Positions 31,601-45,178 of a DNA stretch of 64,000 nucleotides are shown piece after piece. A model generated the notes under the pieces. That model made no database searches. It saw only the letters and a program-made list of their open reading frames with translations, and was not told the origin of the DNA. A program made the translations under genes and the position numbers. Origin of the DNA: Citrus sinensis. Its lineage: Eukaryota > Streptophyta > Magnoliopsida > Sapindales > Rutaceae. The stretch spans positions 2,356,001-2,420,000 of the forward strand of contig NC_068563.1 in assembly GCF_022201045.2 (NCBI RefSeq), written 5' to 3'. Numbering within the stretch: the stretch's first letter is position 1; each line of letters starts with the position of its first letter.

Positions 31601-34516
31601 CCTAATTTCTCTTTTTTTTTTTTTTGGATTTTACGTAAAATCTCTTAGTAAACCATTCGACACCCCTATAAATTTCTAAAAAAATTTAATTGAAATTTCC
31701 TAAATAACTGAAGATAAAGTAATCTTTCTTTTTGTATTGAACAAAAAAACTCAATTACATACATAAATAAATTAAACTTTAATAATCTTTTTACACAAAC
31801 TCCATTTCATAATTTACATATATATCTTAAATTTTCATTTTTTTTTTTTGAGAAACTTTTAAGAATTAAGAATTATGAAGATGGAAATTATGTGACAAGA
31901 AGAAAATAGTTTAATGGTTTAGGATTTGTATGCATTTATAAATCAAAGATGCTTGATTTTAATTTGCGGATTAGTATTTTATAAAATAAGCTAGGTACCT
32001 TAGGGAATAGAGTTCGAAAAAGGTATTGTAAAGATTTTTTAGGGCCGTTAAAAGCTCCATTCAAAATCATCTGATTCTCATTCTATTAGCTTTGGTTGTG
32101 CTTAGAAATACGAGAGTGTTGCACATTAGGCTTGGCTTTGGCTATTGTTTTAAATTTTTATCAACCTATACTTCCTGGGTAAGAAAAATGATAAAGGGAC
32201 AAATTAACGTATATGACCGGTCGTTTAAAGTATTTCTTAATTATTTTTAATTAACACCGTAAAGTCCTATTTGGGATTAAGGTGTTATAAGTTTTAAACT
32301 ACAGCTGCTGTGGAAAAAAAAACTACAATTATGAAACAAAATTTAATAGTATATAATAAATATAAATTTTAAATAATAATTTTGACAAAATAATTAAAAA
32401 TATAATAGATTTTCCATCATACAAGTGAAAAATATACCAACGTAGCTTTCAAGCTACAGCTGCTGGTGTTTACCAAATATTTTAGTGCTGTAACTTTTAA
32501 GTTATAGTTGCCCAACCTCGATCACAAACATACCCTAAATCAAAGTAGATATATCGTTATTTTTTGTCATTACTTTGTCAAATTCTTTTGTCTAAAAGTT
32601 AGAGCTCTTTGGTAAACCAATATGTTCTATGGATGCGTTTGGTACATTGTATTGTATTACACTGTGTTGCATTATTTAATGAAGATGTATTATATTATGT
32701 TTTATTGTATTAACATTATTTTATAAGAATATTATACAATATTTGATATTACACTATACTGTATTAATTTAATATTATATTAATTTGATTTATTTAAAAT
32801 TTTATATGAATTATTAATATATAAATATAACATTATATAATAATATAATAAAATATCGTATTATGAAATAAAATGATATTATAGCATAATTTATTTTTAT
32901 ATTTATTTATTATTAAAAAAATTAAAAAATAATTATTAATATATAAACATATTATTAAATAATAAAATAATAAAATAATATTACCATATAATTTATTCTT
33001 ATATTTTATTTATTATATTATTATTTAATAATAAAATAATTATTTAAATAAAATATTTGCCTCATTAGGGCAAAAGCTTTTGCTTGCCACCGGATTACCC
33101 AAATCCGAGGGAACCTTGAGTTTGTGTAATGCACCACAATGAGCCCCTAAATTTAGTCAAACATGTTATTGGTATTAAGTTAATGTGAACATAATTTTAA
33201 TACCTCATAATTCAATTTTCCGAATACACCCTATGTGAATAATTGTCCGACATAACACATAAAAAATTACTCACGAAATAATTTCTAATTACATGAGTGC
33301 ATATTAATTGTTGGCCGTTAAAAGGGATACATGTAGGGTCAAGGAATAAATTTCTGAAAATTGAGCCTTAATCAGTATTGCCAAAAACATTTTAAATATT
33401 AATTTCATTTTAAAATAAGGCTACAGCTATATTAGAGTTCACCTATGGTGGAGCGCGAATCTCAACTACATACGTAAAGTTATAAAAAATATAAAATTTA
33501 TTATAATTTATTATTTATTAACTGAGATTCGTGCCCGTTAGGTGGATTCCAACATAGCTAAAGTCTTCCAATAATTATACACTCTTTTTAAGAGCTAGTG
33601 GCTGCAAACGGCTCATGATAACCCTCCACTAATTCACGTTTTTCATAAGGTTTTACCTTCTAGTCAGTAAACTATATTTTCAGTGAAAGGCCAACTGTGA
33701 AGCACTATGTAAGTCATAGGAAGTGATAAAGATTAAAGAACTTTCTTGAAGGACTGCAATAATAACTAATACATGTTAGCAAAAAGAAGTACATTTACCT
33801 TTTTTTGCACAGAGAGAAGTCAATTTAATGGGGGGGGGGGGGGGGGGGGGGGAAGGGGTTGGAAGTTTACACTTTACACCCGACATAAGAACATCATTGT
33901 CGTAAAGAAAAAAGGTTATGAAAATGAAATTACATACTCATTCGACGAGCAAAAGGGATAATTACTCCATTGAAAGTTGTTCTGTATTCAACCTTGGCTG
34001 GCTGATGATGGGTTTTAGCATTCAAGACTTTTAGAGAGACTGCAAATTAACCCAAAGCATAAGGGAAGGAAAAAAAGATATTAATGGTTAGACAAGTTAA
34101 GGCATCATAGAATGATATTGTCAAAAAATCAATAGCATGAAAGTGATAACATATCAAAGTTTGTTGTGAATGCAATGGATAATTTGAGAAGTATAACAAA
34201 AAAATTTTGGCCAATATGTAAAAAAAAAAATTGCTTATACCAACATATAGTGGTATGATAATCTCTCTCTCTCTCTCTCTTTAACACGATCTATAGTTAC
34301 AGTACTTAACAAATGATGATGAAGGGAATAAAAAGAAAAAAAAAATTGAGAAGCATCTAGTAGTGGGATGGTAAATTACTTTCCTGTGAGTTCTTTTGAG
34401 TGTATAAATGGAGTTTCTTTTGAATAATATATTAAAAGTAAATTCAGACTATCACAAACTCGCATATGTAAGTTTTGTTATCACATAAATATAATTAATT
34501 ATAAAAGGTTTTTTAA
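31601..34516. other. AT-rich intergenic region with transposon debris
   Basis: No gene is seen. At about 32262-32535 a MITE-like unit has paired ends (TTTGGGATTAAGGT on the left, complement TTTGTGATCGAGGTTGGG on the right) and two AGCTACAGCTGCTG-type palindromes. At 32632-33055 an AT-rich unit starts GGATGCGTTTGGTACATTG, a common MITE start, but no matching right end is present. A G23 run lies at 33830-33852 and a CT microsatellite at 34262-34281. Confidence 0.5.
33830..33852 (+). repeat. G23 homopolymer
   Basis: Twenty-three consecutive G, followed by AAGGGG. One of four G/C homopolymers of 18 bases or more in the window. Confidence 0.9.
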
Positions 34517-34718
34517 AAGAGTAATGATATAGCCACAAACTCTTATACAAACTTATTTTATACAAATTGATGTGACATGATAAGATTTATTAAATTAAAT
34601 ATCACTTGACCCATATGATTTATTTTTATTATTTTATATTTTTATTCAACCAATAAATTAATATTACGTTAGTTTGTACAAAATAAATTTATATGAGAAT
34701 TTGTTTGACATTACTCTT
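34517..34718. mobile_element. About 200-bp MITE with long terminal inverted repeats
   Basis: The ends AAGAGTAATG and CATTACTCTT are perfect inverted 10-mers (the right end reads GACATTACTCTT). Inverted similarity continues inward for about 50 bp: CTCTTATACAAACTTATTTTA on the left, TCTCATATAAATTTATTTTG as the right complement. No coding capacity. Confidence 0.75.
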
Positions 34719-35830
34719 GTAAAATTAATGTAATTGTAATTATTAGTGAATTTATAACGTAAATATTAAAAAAAATAATTAATGAACCAACAAATCAAAT
34801 CAATAGTTCCTTTGTTTGACAATATTAGAACAAACAGCTAGTTGGCCATGGACATGGTTGTCTCCTTTTGCCAGAGTACAGGCCTACTTATTCATGAATA
34901 ACCTCTAAAACCGATATATAAAAAAAGGCTAATTATAAATGCATATAGAGTGATGGATAGCACAGACCTGCGGAGCCGTCTCAATCTCAAAAACACCTGC
35001 TTTTAATGAGTCATTAACCTAATTATGACATTTTCCGAGCAAACAAGAGATTTGGGACAATCCAGATATTTCACTTGAAAAAACCCAACATATTAATTAT
35101 CAAACAACTGCTTGTGTCGAGGTGTTTGCTCGTAGTTCCAGGGATGCTGCAGCCACCATTCAAGCTTCAACAGCTTCTGTTAAAACGAAAAACAAAAGCT
35201 GAAAGCTGAAAGAATCACGATTCACGTGAGTGAGCAACGCAAACTTTTATTTCCTTTAATTTCACTGTAGCTGTGAATCTTCAACCCCACATCTGAGTAA
35301 TTATTCAACTCAGATTCCAGCTCAATTGCCGGCTCAGTCGCCACTTGAAGATGATAATTGTGATAAGGATTTGAATTAGCGGTTACGTCATACTGAAGTA
35401 AACTTATAAAACACCCTTTTTATCTTTTATAAATATATTTTGATTGGTCATTTTATTCTAGGCTCCCCTTAAATCTGTGTGCGCCATTGAACCAATTGAA
35501 TTATTAAGCATATAAATCAAATCCAGTAGGAAGGGATAAGTATGTCCTAAAAAGGAAACCTTCTTTTTGCCCCCATCCACGCCATTTAATAAATCTTGAA
35601 AGCAACCATTCATGGGACAAATTAAATCAACTCACATTGTTTCCACTAACTTGACCAAAATACATAGCCTAACTCTTAAAATAACTACACACAAATTAAG
35701 GATATAAAATTAAGAACCCGAAAAAGATAATTAAAAAAAAAAACAGAGTCTCTCTAATTCTATTAAACCCCCCATGACATGAGCCCATGCATTGACTTCA
35801 TGTGGTCGGTGCCAAATGATCATCATCAAT
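34719..35830. other. Intergenic region downstream of GH3-B
   Basis: About 1.1 kb with no gene signature. The right-hand part is presumably the GH3-B 3' UTR and terminator. The open frame at 35731-35931 only overlaps the antisense of the GH3-B end. Confidence 0.45.
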
Positions 35831-37862
35831 TCACCGTCTTCTTTCAGGGGTCCAATGCGGCAAAGCCGGGCTAAAATGCGCCGACACCGTCCTGGAATCG
35901 AGCAATTCGACAATGGGTGTAAAGTTAACACATCTTGGAACCTTGTACTGATTGATCGAGGCCCCTCTTGATATTGCGTAATCCATCAGCTCCTCAAACG
36001 TTCCATTTCTAACCACGCGTATTTCCAGTGGCCCAATTGAGTTGTCAGCCACGCGTCCCTGTCGGTAAACTGAGTTGAGACATTCTTCCATGGCCAAGCA
36101 GCACTGGTTCAGGACTTCGTTTGTTGGAGAATTGGCAGAGTCCTTAATTAGAAGTTCCCAGTATATCACGTAGTGACCTGGGATTGTCTTTGTATTCGCA
36201 TAGCTTGTGTATTCCCCGACGCTGGTGTTGAATTCTCGGAGCAGTCGGGACGCGTTGTCGATGGCGTTCTGCAGTTCGGCCTCGTCGGTTTTGTCGGATT
36301 CAATGCTGAGTAAGACGTTCTTTCTTCTGACGAAATGGAACTGCGGGGCTGAGTTGTGGAACCCGGTCACTCGGAGGATGTCCCCGACTCGGTATCTGTA
36401 CAAGCCGGCGTAAGTTGTGATCACAAGCTCGTATTCTTTGCCCACTTCGACATCGACAAGGTCAACAGGCTGCGGGTCGCTGCTGGTCAACCCGAATGAG
36501 TCTGCAGGCTCTTGGGGAAGAAACTCAAAGTAGGCCATGTTTGGCATGATTGTATAAGAAACCTCTGATGGCCTGCATATGGGGTTAAGATTTAACCCAA
36601 AGTAACATTCTGATGAAGCATACATGGTGCATGCCATTGGCAATTTGCCTCCGCTGTAATAATCAAGCGTAGGAATATACTGTGCCATTGCTCCAGTAAC
36701 AATGACATCAAGATACTTTGTGTTAGGCCAGATTCTTGTGATAATTCTCTCCCAATTTTCCTTGGAACATTCCATTCTGATAAATTCTGCAAGCTCCGGG
36801 TTAGGCTTAAGAGTCTTTCCCAAGCAATCTTTAATTGAAGGGTCAGTGATTTTCTGGTTCACTGTCCCGGATTCAATATCACTAGCAAGAGCTTGCCAGT
36901 GAAGCTGAAGAAATCTGATGGCCCTGAGTAGGCCAGAGGCAAAAACTGCGCCTAGCCTGAGAACTTGTTCACGCTCCAACAAGCCGCAAAGCATTTGTGC
37001 GTACATGCTCTGGAACGAGTCAGCGCAAAGGATGGCCTCGTTTGGGCTTGTGTAGACATTGTAAGGGTCATACGGTCGAGTCTTGAAGTGCTCACTTTTG
37101 TAGTAGCTGGTCAGCACAGGGCGAGCCAAGAGCCCTCCTGGGGTCCGCGTTTCGGATTTCACGAACAAGAAGTAGAGGGCTTTGCCTTTGTCCAAGCCAG
37201 GCACATAACTGTTCCATTCCCATAAAATACGCGATTCATTAAATAAGGCACACATGCATGCATGCTTGGATTCAACATAAAGCACATGAAAGTAATACAT
37301 TTACACGGTTATTCTTTTTATAAATGTATATATAATTTTTTAATACTTACAGATTCATCACTGGCATTAGAAGACTGTACAGAAGCTGGCGACGATCCAG
37401 CTCTTCTTGAATCGTTGGCATCAGCTTTCTTTCACCAGCCGAAGTCCCAGAACTGCAAATAAACGCAATTTTTAATTAGCTTACAATATTTTTAATTTTT
37501 TTAAAATCCTGCGTATTTGAATGTATTATGCACCCTACACACCTGGTGAGGAATTCGGAGATGGGGTGAGCTGACAAGATAGCAGAACGATCGCCGTTGG
37601 CAATACGTTGAATTTCAGGCTGAAGATCTTCGTATTTGATTATCGGAAGCTTTGACTTGAACGTTTCCCTGTCAGTTGCTCCGCCGAGTTTGTACCGTTT
37701 CAGGTATTCAACGTCGGCGTTACGGCTCAAGATTTCGGCCAGGACCTTCTCTTGAACCGCCTCGGCATTTCGGGTCATTTCCTCAATGAATCTTAAAGCT
37801 TTTGCATCTTTTTCACATGCTGGAGGGCCGAGTGGTGATGAAAGTGCTGAATCGACGGCCAT
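35831..37862 (-). CDS. GH3.1: GH3 family indole-3-acetic acid-amido synthetase (copy B, GH3.1-like)
   Basis: Three exons (37862-37543, 37452-37351, 37208-35831) join in frame to 599 aa. The N-terminus [14 protein letters not shown] and the motifs [13 protein letters not shown] (exon 1/2 join), [11 protein letters not shown] and YRYRVGD are those of canonical group II GH3 enzymes. These conjugate auxin to amino acids such as Asp in an ATP-dependent adenylation reaction and so restrain auxin signalling. GH3.1 is my best subfamily name and has not been tested by a tree. All splice borders are GT/AG, and the intron positions match GH3-A exactly. The promoter has a TATA box and an auxin element fused to a G-box. 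It is separated from GH3-A by about 21 kb holding a GH3 pseudogene and two unrelated genes. Confidence 0.96.
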
Positions 37863-38460
37863 TTTAAGAGAGCTTTTATGGAGTGAAATAGAGAGATTTG
37901 TTTTTAATTGTTTTTAATGGGTGAAATATGAGTTCTTGAAGAAGAACAGAGAGGAGTTGTAGTTTGGCGTGACTATGGAGAGCAATGAGTCGTTTATATA
38001 GGAGGAGGGAGCTAGTAATATGCTGCCACGTCACAAGACATGTCAGCTTTGTGGGGCCCATCATTGTGGTCAAAGACAAAGAGTAAGGCGGGGGAGTTTG
38101 GAACGAAGCAACTGATGGGACAGGGACTAGAAATTTTGTCTTGACTACTGGTGTCGGGAGAAATGGGGGACAATGGGGACCCACACCACGTAGACATGGC
38201 ACGAAAGGAGGCAGGCATGTGGGGTTAGGTGACCTCCATGTCAGCGGAGCTAGAGTTTCAGTCGTTACGCGTAACCGAGGGTTTTGGTTTTTCTTTTTCT
38301 TTTTCTCATTCGTAGGGGAAAAATTAAAATACTAACAAAATAGAAAAAATAAATTAAAGAGAAGTGTTGGGTTTTGAAAACGATGGGTCACCGGCGAGTG
38401 AGGCAGATGCTACTGTGGACAGGGCGCGGCACGTGAGACAAATAAGATGCCGAACACAAG
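37863..38460 (-). promoter_or_regulatory. GH3-B promoter with TATA box and auxin-type elements
   Basis: On the minus strand TATATAAA (38000-37993) stands about 130 bp before the ATG. Farther up, TGTCTCACGTG (38440-38430) fuses the auxin response element TGTCTC with a CACGTG G-box. This is the composite arrangement known from auxin-induced GH3 promoters, where the ARF site couples to a bZIP/bHLH site. A plus-strand TGTCGG (about 38152), a high-affinity ARF variant, lies between them. This fits an auxin-inducible feedback gene. Confidence 0.65.
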
Positions 38461-41400
38461 ATCGATAATAGAGAAAGAAAGAAAGAAAAATTGAATTGTC
38501 ACTGTTTTTGTTTGTTGTTGTGGTGGTAGAGAAAATCGAAACTCAATTTGAATATTTTCTCGTACGAAAGGCGTGATCATTAAAAAAAAAGTATTTTAGG
38601 CTTCGAAAAATTTGTGATCAAATTGATTAAATGCGAACCATTCGTGTTTGACATTGTTTTATTATTTGACGAATGTCTTGTTTTTCAATTTTCGATTGCG
38701 TGCGAATGTGTGATCTAAACACTTTTCGGAATAACTCATATTTACGGTTTCTCACATTTTAGAATGTAGGAACCGCCCTTATACCAACTTTTGCCCATTA
38801 AGTTATTGCAGCCACAAAATACATTCACGGCTAGCCGAATTATTTTACGGGTCAATTATATTGAAAAATATTTATTTTCAAAAGTTAACTCACAATTCTA
38901 AAAAAAAAAAATACAAATCCAAAATATGAGTAATTGCGAATGATACTCATTTTATAATGAGCGACACAGTCACATAATAGTGTTTGGTTAACTCATAATT
39001 ATTCACATATAATACAAAATATTTCAAATGCATATTATATAGTGCACCCTAATGTTCATAAGATCGTTTTCATATACCCACATTAACTAACATTTTTTGA
39101 ATTTTTATGTTGTTGGATATCGTCTTAACAAAAATTTAAGTCTTAACTCCTCTTACCAAAAGTCTAAATGTTGTAACATGAGTGTAATGTAGGCCGGGGG
39201 TGTAACTACTTGCATGTGTACAGCCGCCCCAAATTAAAAAAAAATAATAACAATAATAATAACCAGGTAAGTAAACAATTGAATTGAAATTACACATTTT
39301 ATTCTAATTTTATGTCTGCCCCCTCATTTTTATAGAACTTTCATGGTAGCCTACTTAATTTTATGGTTTGTCTATTTTAACCCCCTATGTGTGGTATCTT
39401 CAATTTTATAAATTTTATGCTGCAACCTAGTTCAGTGTATGTAATTTTTTTTATTATTATTACATGAGACTATTGCTCAAACTACAACGCATACAACTCA
39501 TATTACATGAGACTATAAACTGATATTTATAAATCAAACTATTAGTGGGACCAACTTACATTAATACTTATGAAGTTCTGCCCGGATTTTAACTATCACT
39601 AATATTTAAGAGATGTCTACTTCAATCACTCTTGGGTAAGTGAGAAGACTACTTTCACTCAATTATACAATATAATTAAGGAATGAAATACTTTCACATT
39701 GCGCTTGTGAGAGTTCGAACTGCTGCCCTCCAGCCCTAACAGTAAATCTATTTTAAGTGTTCTTATTCACAATTAATGTGGTATATTTATGAAAGACATT
39801 GTGACTATAATGAATATGCACAATAAATAATAACATGTGTCTATTAACACACATAACTTAAAAAGAAGTAAGAAAAATTGTGACAAAAAATTCAATATTT
39901 TAAATAAATTTCAAAATGATAAGAAGTCTCATCTCATGCCGCCTTGGACCCTTTTGTAATATGGGATCTTTATGTAATTATGTTATAGGGCAGGGACACC
40001 TTACATTTATTAATGTCCGTTGTCTTTAAGGTGCTTTCCATTAATTGAGCTTGAATCGAAAGTGACGATACATTTGTTAAAATTGTGGGTTTTTTGTCCA
40101 AATTTCTTTGTTGTCTACAACGTGTTTCCCATTTAACACAAGCTAAGTTCTCGTGACCCATCAATCATAAGCCTAAAAGTAGCAGCCAGTGGACTCATAT
40201 GGTGTAGCATAATACGAACATTCACGTGCTTGCTTTTTCTTTCCTTTTTCTGTTCTTAAAATTATTTTTGTTCTTTAGAGGTTTTTTTTTTCTTTTAAAT
40301 AAAATAAAAAGTTGATTACATCTGAATGATTCTACAAGTGGTTAGATTCATTGTTGGTTTTTTACTGGATCAAAGTGAATAACTTTTCATCAATTTTGAT
40401 GACTTTAACAAAATTTAATTTAATCTATACCGTGACGGCATATGATTTTGATGCGGCAACAGTCGTAATAAAGAAACTATTATCTTAACGAGGTTATAGT
40501 ATTAAAACTGTAAACTTAAGGGGCCAAACGTAAAATTAACATTAGCAAGGATTGTTCCCAAGGCCCCTGAATGGCCGGCTTATATTTATGAATTCAAAAT
40601 ATTATTAACGATTGAACTCAAAACTTTATGAATCCATCAACATCTGATTAGGTTGAGTATCAAAAAAGTTTAATCAATTTTGAACTGAATGCTCCTAGGG
40701 CTTTTTTTATATGTAATAATAACATTAAAGCCCCCTAAAGTATTTTTATTTGTGAAAATACAGAAAGTCAAAGGCCGGCCAGATATTATTACCCCTATTC
40801 TTTAATCATGTATAATTTTATTTTAATCAAGTAGGGGTATCATTGACTATAAATTAAACCATATGATGGCATCATGGACCATGGAGTTAACTTTTTTATA
40901 TGTGTTTTGAATTTCGGGCTTATTTATTGTATATGCTACTGACCCAGTATTTTAAAAAAAAAAACAAACAAAATGTGTCATTAATAAACACAACTACTAT
41001 TAGTAAGACAGGAAGATCGTTAATAACCGTCAAAAACAAATAATATATGGTTTTATATAATAATAAGCTACCATATAATTAAATGGAACTTAACCGACAT
41101 TACATTATCCTCTGAGTCTACCATTACCAAAAAAAAAAAAAAAAATTTTATTTATTTATATTTGATGCTTGTGGTGATGTCACCCTACATCATTTTTTTG
41201 AAAAAAAAAATTCTATGATTTTTAAATCAATTTTGAGTTTTCTTTTAGCTGAGATAACTTGTACATAACGGACTCTAAAGTTGCCATTTTGTATTATTTC
41301 TTAACAATACGGCACGAAAATAATGGGATAATGATTCACTATGCGTATACAATAGGTTTATGGAGTAAGAATAAAAATGGAATAAGTTGATGAGGTAAGT

Positions 41401-44400
41401 CAAACATTATGTCTTATATATAGTATTTTTTTTGTTCTCTCTTACTTCATTTGATTACACATACATATTTTATAAGAAAATTGGTGAGTTTCTTCATTAT
41501 TTCTTTTGTTAAAAGATGGGGTGGGTAAAATAAATAAATAAACAAATAAATTTTGATGACTTGTACACATGGTTTAAGTAAACATTTCTTGCATGATTAA
41601 AAGAGTCATATGACGATGATAGTACTAAGATTAGCTTAATTTTCCATCCACAACAATCAGTAAATAAAATAAAATAAACAAATATGAGATATATGTATAT
41701 TATCATAATGGCGACGCATTATTATAAAATTGTCGAGTAAACGTACAAGTAATATGATATACTAATTTCATTTGCGACTTTGAAATTAAATAAGAGAAGG
41801 TTCATCCTACCAATATATAAATTTATTTAGCCTCATTTTTTCAAAGTCAAGTTTGGATAGCATAAGAAAGTGCAATTAGTCCACCTTTTGGCGTTTTGGT
41901 ATCAAGTTTAGGTTTCTATGGAAAATTTAGCTTCGAGTCTATGGCTCATCTTTCTCAAACCAATTGAGAGCACGCAAAGACAGGAGACACGTAATGTGCT
42001 TTCGGTTTTTGCTTCTCCAAACACAATGTATGAGAAGCATAGGGGGACCCTCAAGCTCTAGGCATGTGTAAATCTTACCTAGTCGAGCTTACATCACCAT
42101 ACTTGACAATAAGTTATTTTGACTTCGCCAAATTCTTGATTTTTGAATTGATCAAACATAAGGATAAGTTCAAGAGAAAATGTTGCAAGTTACATCTATA
42201 AAGAACCCAAGTAATATCTTGAGTTAGGCAATTAGTGATCATCCGCAAATTGAAAAAAAAGAAGGATCAATTTAAGTTCTAAATATTTGTCATTAATTGG
42301 AAAACATTCAATAATTTGGTGGTAAATTGAATTTGTGTAGTTGTCTTTCTAACGTTTGGAAGTAAATTCACCTAATTTCAATTCAATTATTGGCATTGTT
42401 ATAAATAGAGTTGATTTGTAAGATTACAATAGATTCTTGATTATAATATTTGTATATTTGTAATGTAACATTCAATAAAAATCAGGATTCGAATTTAAAT
42501 GCTCAATTCTAAATAAATAGCGAACATCAAAATGTAAAAAAAAAAGAATAATAATTGTATTATCTAATTAAGACTAGTAATTGCTGCTTAGGTAAACCAC
42601 TTGTGTGCATTTGGGTTGGCAGTCTTAATACTTGAAGCTGGAAATTTAAAGCTGCGAAAATGGATGGTTACTTCTTACACACTCCTAATCATTAAAAAAG
42701 AAAAAAAGAAAAAAAAGACAACAATCAATTACCAGGCAAAAAAACATGTACTCTGTATTACATTTTAATAATTGAAACAGTATCCCAGAGAATTTTGATT
42801 TATGTACGAAATTTATTGTTTAATTATCGCAAGTTGATAGATCGCCCGTACATAAGTACAACTGTATCCAGCATACAAATTTACTTTGATTCAAACTGAG
42901 TTTTGTTTCCCTAATTTTGGGTGTGCTTAAGGTAATTAATTAAGTAATTAATATTTCCTCCACACATTCTTTGAGGTGCTTAGTGTTCCTAATCAGGAAG
43001 CTTGAATATGCAAGTGAGCCTTGTTTTAGTGAAAATCAAGGCTTCCAGACAAAGTTATGAGCTCTACTTTGATGAACAAATCTTGTTTTCTAACTAAGCA
43101 CAAAACATTTTACCACCAAAATTTGCCAAAAATAAGACTTACTTTGACTAGAATAAATTATGTCTTGGTCTTGGTAATAATATTTCAAAAATAATTATTC
43201 ATGAAAATACTCAATTTCATAAAGCTATCCACGTATGGTTTCACATTGACCTTATGTAAATAATTAGAATATTTAAGAGCGGCTTTCAAAATATTTTAAT
43301 AACTAAATAAAGACTAAAGTAAGATAGAAGGTGGGAACATAAATTAAAACATTTTTTTTTCAGTGAATTAAACTATCTGTTATTTGAAAATCATTTTGGG
43401 CCCCGACTAATTCAAATTCGAGCCGAGTAGGATCAATAGAACGGTAAAACTCTCCTAATAGATATTTAACTGAAACATTTTCAAGATAAAGATAATTGTT
43501 AAATTGTTAGCACTGCATAAAACCATTCCTCTTAGAGTAGCTATTAATATGAAAAATAAAAACTTTGTTACAGTCATTTCTGTATGTTTAGCTTACTTTG
43601 CGACTAGAGAAATATAGAGTTAAACATAATAAAATTAAAAATTAAAAAAATTTGGTTGACATTTTTCGTTTGGAACATCATACAGTTTCTACTCCCATTC
43701 AGTAAAATATAACAATTGCATATAGATTACACTTGTTTTTAGCAAAAAAGCTATGAATGAAATTATCAGATTTTCTTTTTATTATTTTTTTCGGATTGCG
43801 TAGTAAATATTACAAATAATTGAAAGACAAGAATGCAGAAAGGATACAGTGATGTCAACTTAAGATAATAAAAATCTGAACCATTGTTTGGTCTCTACAA
43901 AACGTGCACATGAACTGGTCAATTATTATTTTTTCCTAAATATTAGTATCCCTTTTTCAAAACTACAGTAACTCTAGAGTTTCCAGTTATGTAACCTTAA
44001 TTGACAAGAGTAAAAAAATTTCCAAGTATCTAATAAAAGAAATAAAAATTAAACCAACTTTCACTTCTCAATTTTAAGAAGCCATAGCCTTGAACCTTCT
44101 TGGAAGAGTGAGATTGACTCAAATGAAGAATTTATGGTCACAAAGTGGAAGAAACGTGCGGATCAGGAAAAGTAAAGGAAAGTGGGAGCCAGCATATTTT
44201 GTATTGCCGCACGTTTTTGAAGGCCAAATTGTCCATTGCTTGATTGCACGTGAAAGGCCAAGGAACCACCCCAGCCGGTAGCCATTGGGTGACTCACGTG
44301 ATTTTGTGTGCATATGTAATTCTAATAATGTTTGATTATGCGGTAACTTTTTGGGTAATTAATTTGGTTTCTACTGGCCTTTTTATTTTAATGGTCTAAA

Positions 44401-45095
44401 GTCAAGAGTCAAGGCTTTACCGCCGTGGAATATAAGGCAGAAAGTAAAAAGACTTGTGCTTTTGTGTGTTGCTTTGAAACTTCCCTATGACAACGTGGGT
44501 TTATTTTACTTGGTTCAAATCTGGTACCCACTGAAGAGTTACCTTTTGAATTTTTTTAAATTGGGTTGTTTCCAAAAGTTCTGATTAACTCTGTGGGTGT
44601 TATTCTAGTAAAATCTCTTATGTAAAAATAAGAGATATAGGATTTGGATCCTACACATATGGATAATGAAGGAATTTAATTGCGTTAACTTATAATAGTA
44701 ATCATAACAAATAATAATAATAATCGATTAAGGAGTCATTTAGGTGAGTAGATAAATTACTCATTTATTAGAATATTCAATCATTTTGATAAATGAGTTT
44801 TTGAAATATTGTATTTTGACACATGATGTGGATTTGTCATATTAAATAAGTCTATCAAGATTAAAATATTAAGTTTATGTTGAGTTCATTTATGTGTTAA
44901 AAGAGATACAATTATCACTCCACCTAGCAGCGGTTCAAGTTTTCATTTGGACATTCAAGGCTTTTTCTCCCATTAAATTAAATAGAGTTAGGTATCTCTC
45001 CAATTATCTAGGTGGAGTACATATCTTCACAATATTTGTAAGAATAAAAATTTGGATTGTACCATAATATATCTTATTTAAGTGATCCCAATATA
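38461..45095. other. Gene-poor AT-rich intergenic region
   Basis: About 6.6 kb without a credible coding gene; the longest open frames (about 60 codons near 39970, 41509 and 44090) show no domain and no splice context. I see one SINE remnant (39440-39750) and scattered A-runs. A GGCCCCGACTAATTC...GAGCCGAG fragment near 43398 looks like the end of a dispersed retroelement. Confidence 0.5.
39440..39750 (-). mobile_element. Diverged SINE remnant, same family as the SINEs at 47.9 and 48.3 kb
   Basis: On the minus strand the order is a box B-like GGCAGCAGTTCGAACTC (near 39730), then ATAATTGAGTGAAAG, AGACATCTCT, and GGGCAGAACTTCATAAG. The last blocks match the body of the 48.3-kb element, and the ATAATTGAGTG block matches the 47.9-kb element. 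Box A and both target duplications are not recognisable. Confidence 0.45.
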
Positions 45096-45178
45096 TATAT
45101 ATATATATATATATGATATAATATCTGTAGACTTATACAATTGTAATGAAAAAAGAGGGGGGGGGGGGGGGGGGGGGG
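45096..45178 (+). repeat. (TA)n microsatellite and G22 homopolymer
   Basis: A TA run lies at about 45091-45114 and twenty-two G at 45157-45178, preceded by GAAAAAAGA. Confidence 0.85.

Noticed and set aside
39700..39735. tRNA gene suggested by AGTTCGAACTG
   Set aside because: Only a box B-like stretch is present, with no acceptor or anticodon stem; it fits a SINE remnant.
44090..44313. Overlapping ORFs of 63-64 codons on both strands
   Set aside because: No domain, no splice context, and the two strands are equally open, so chance is sufficient.
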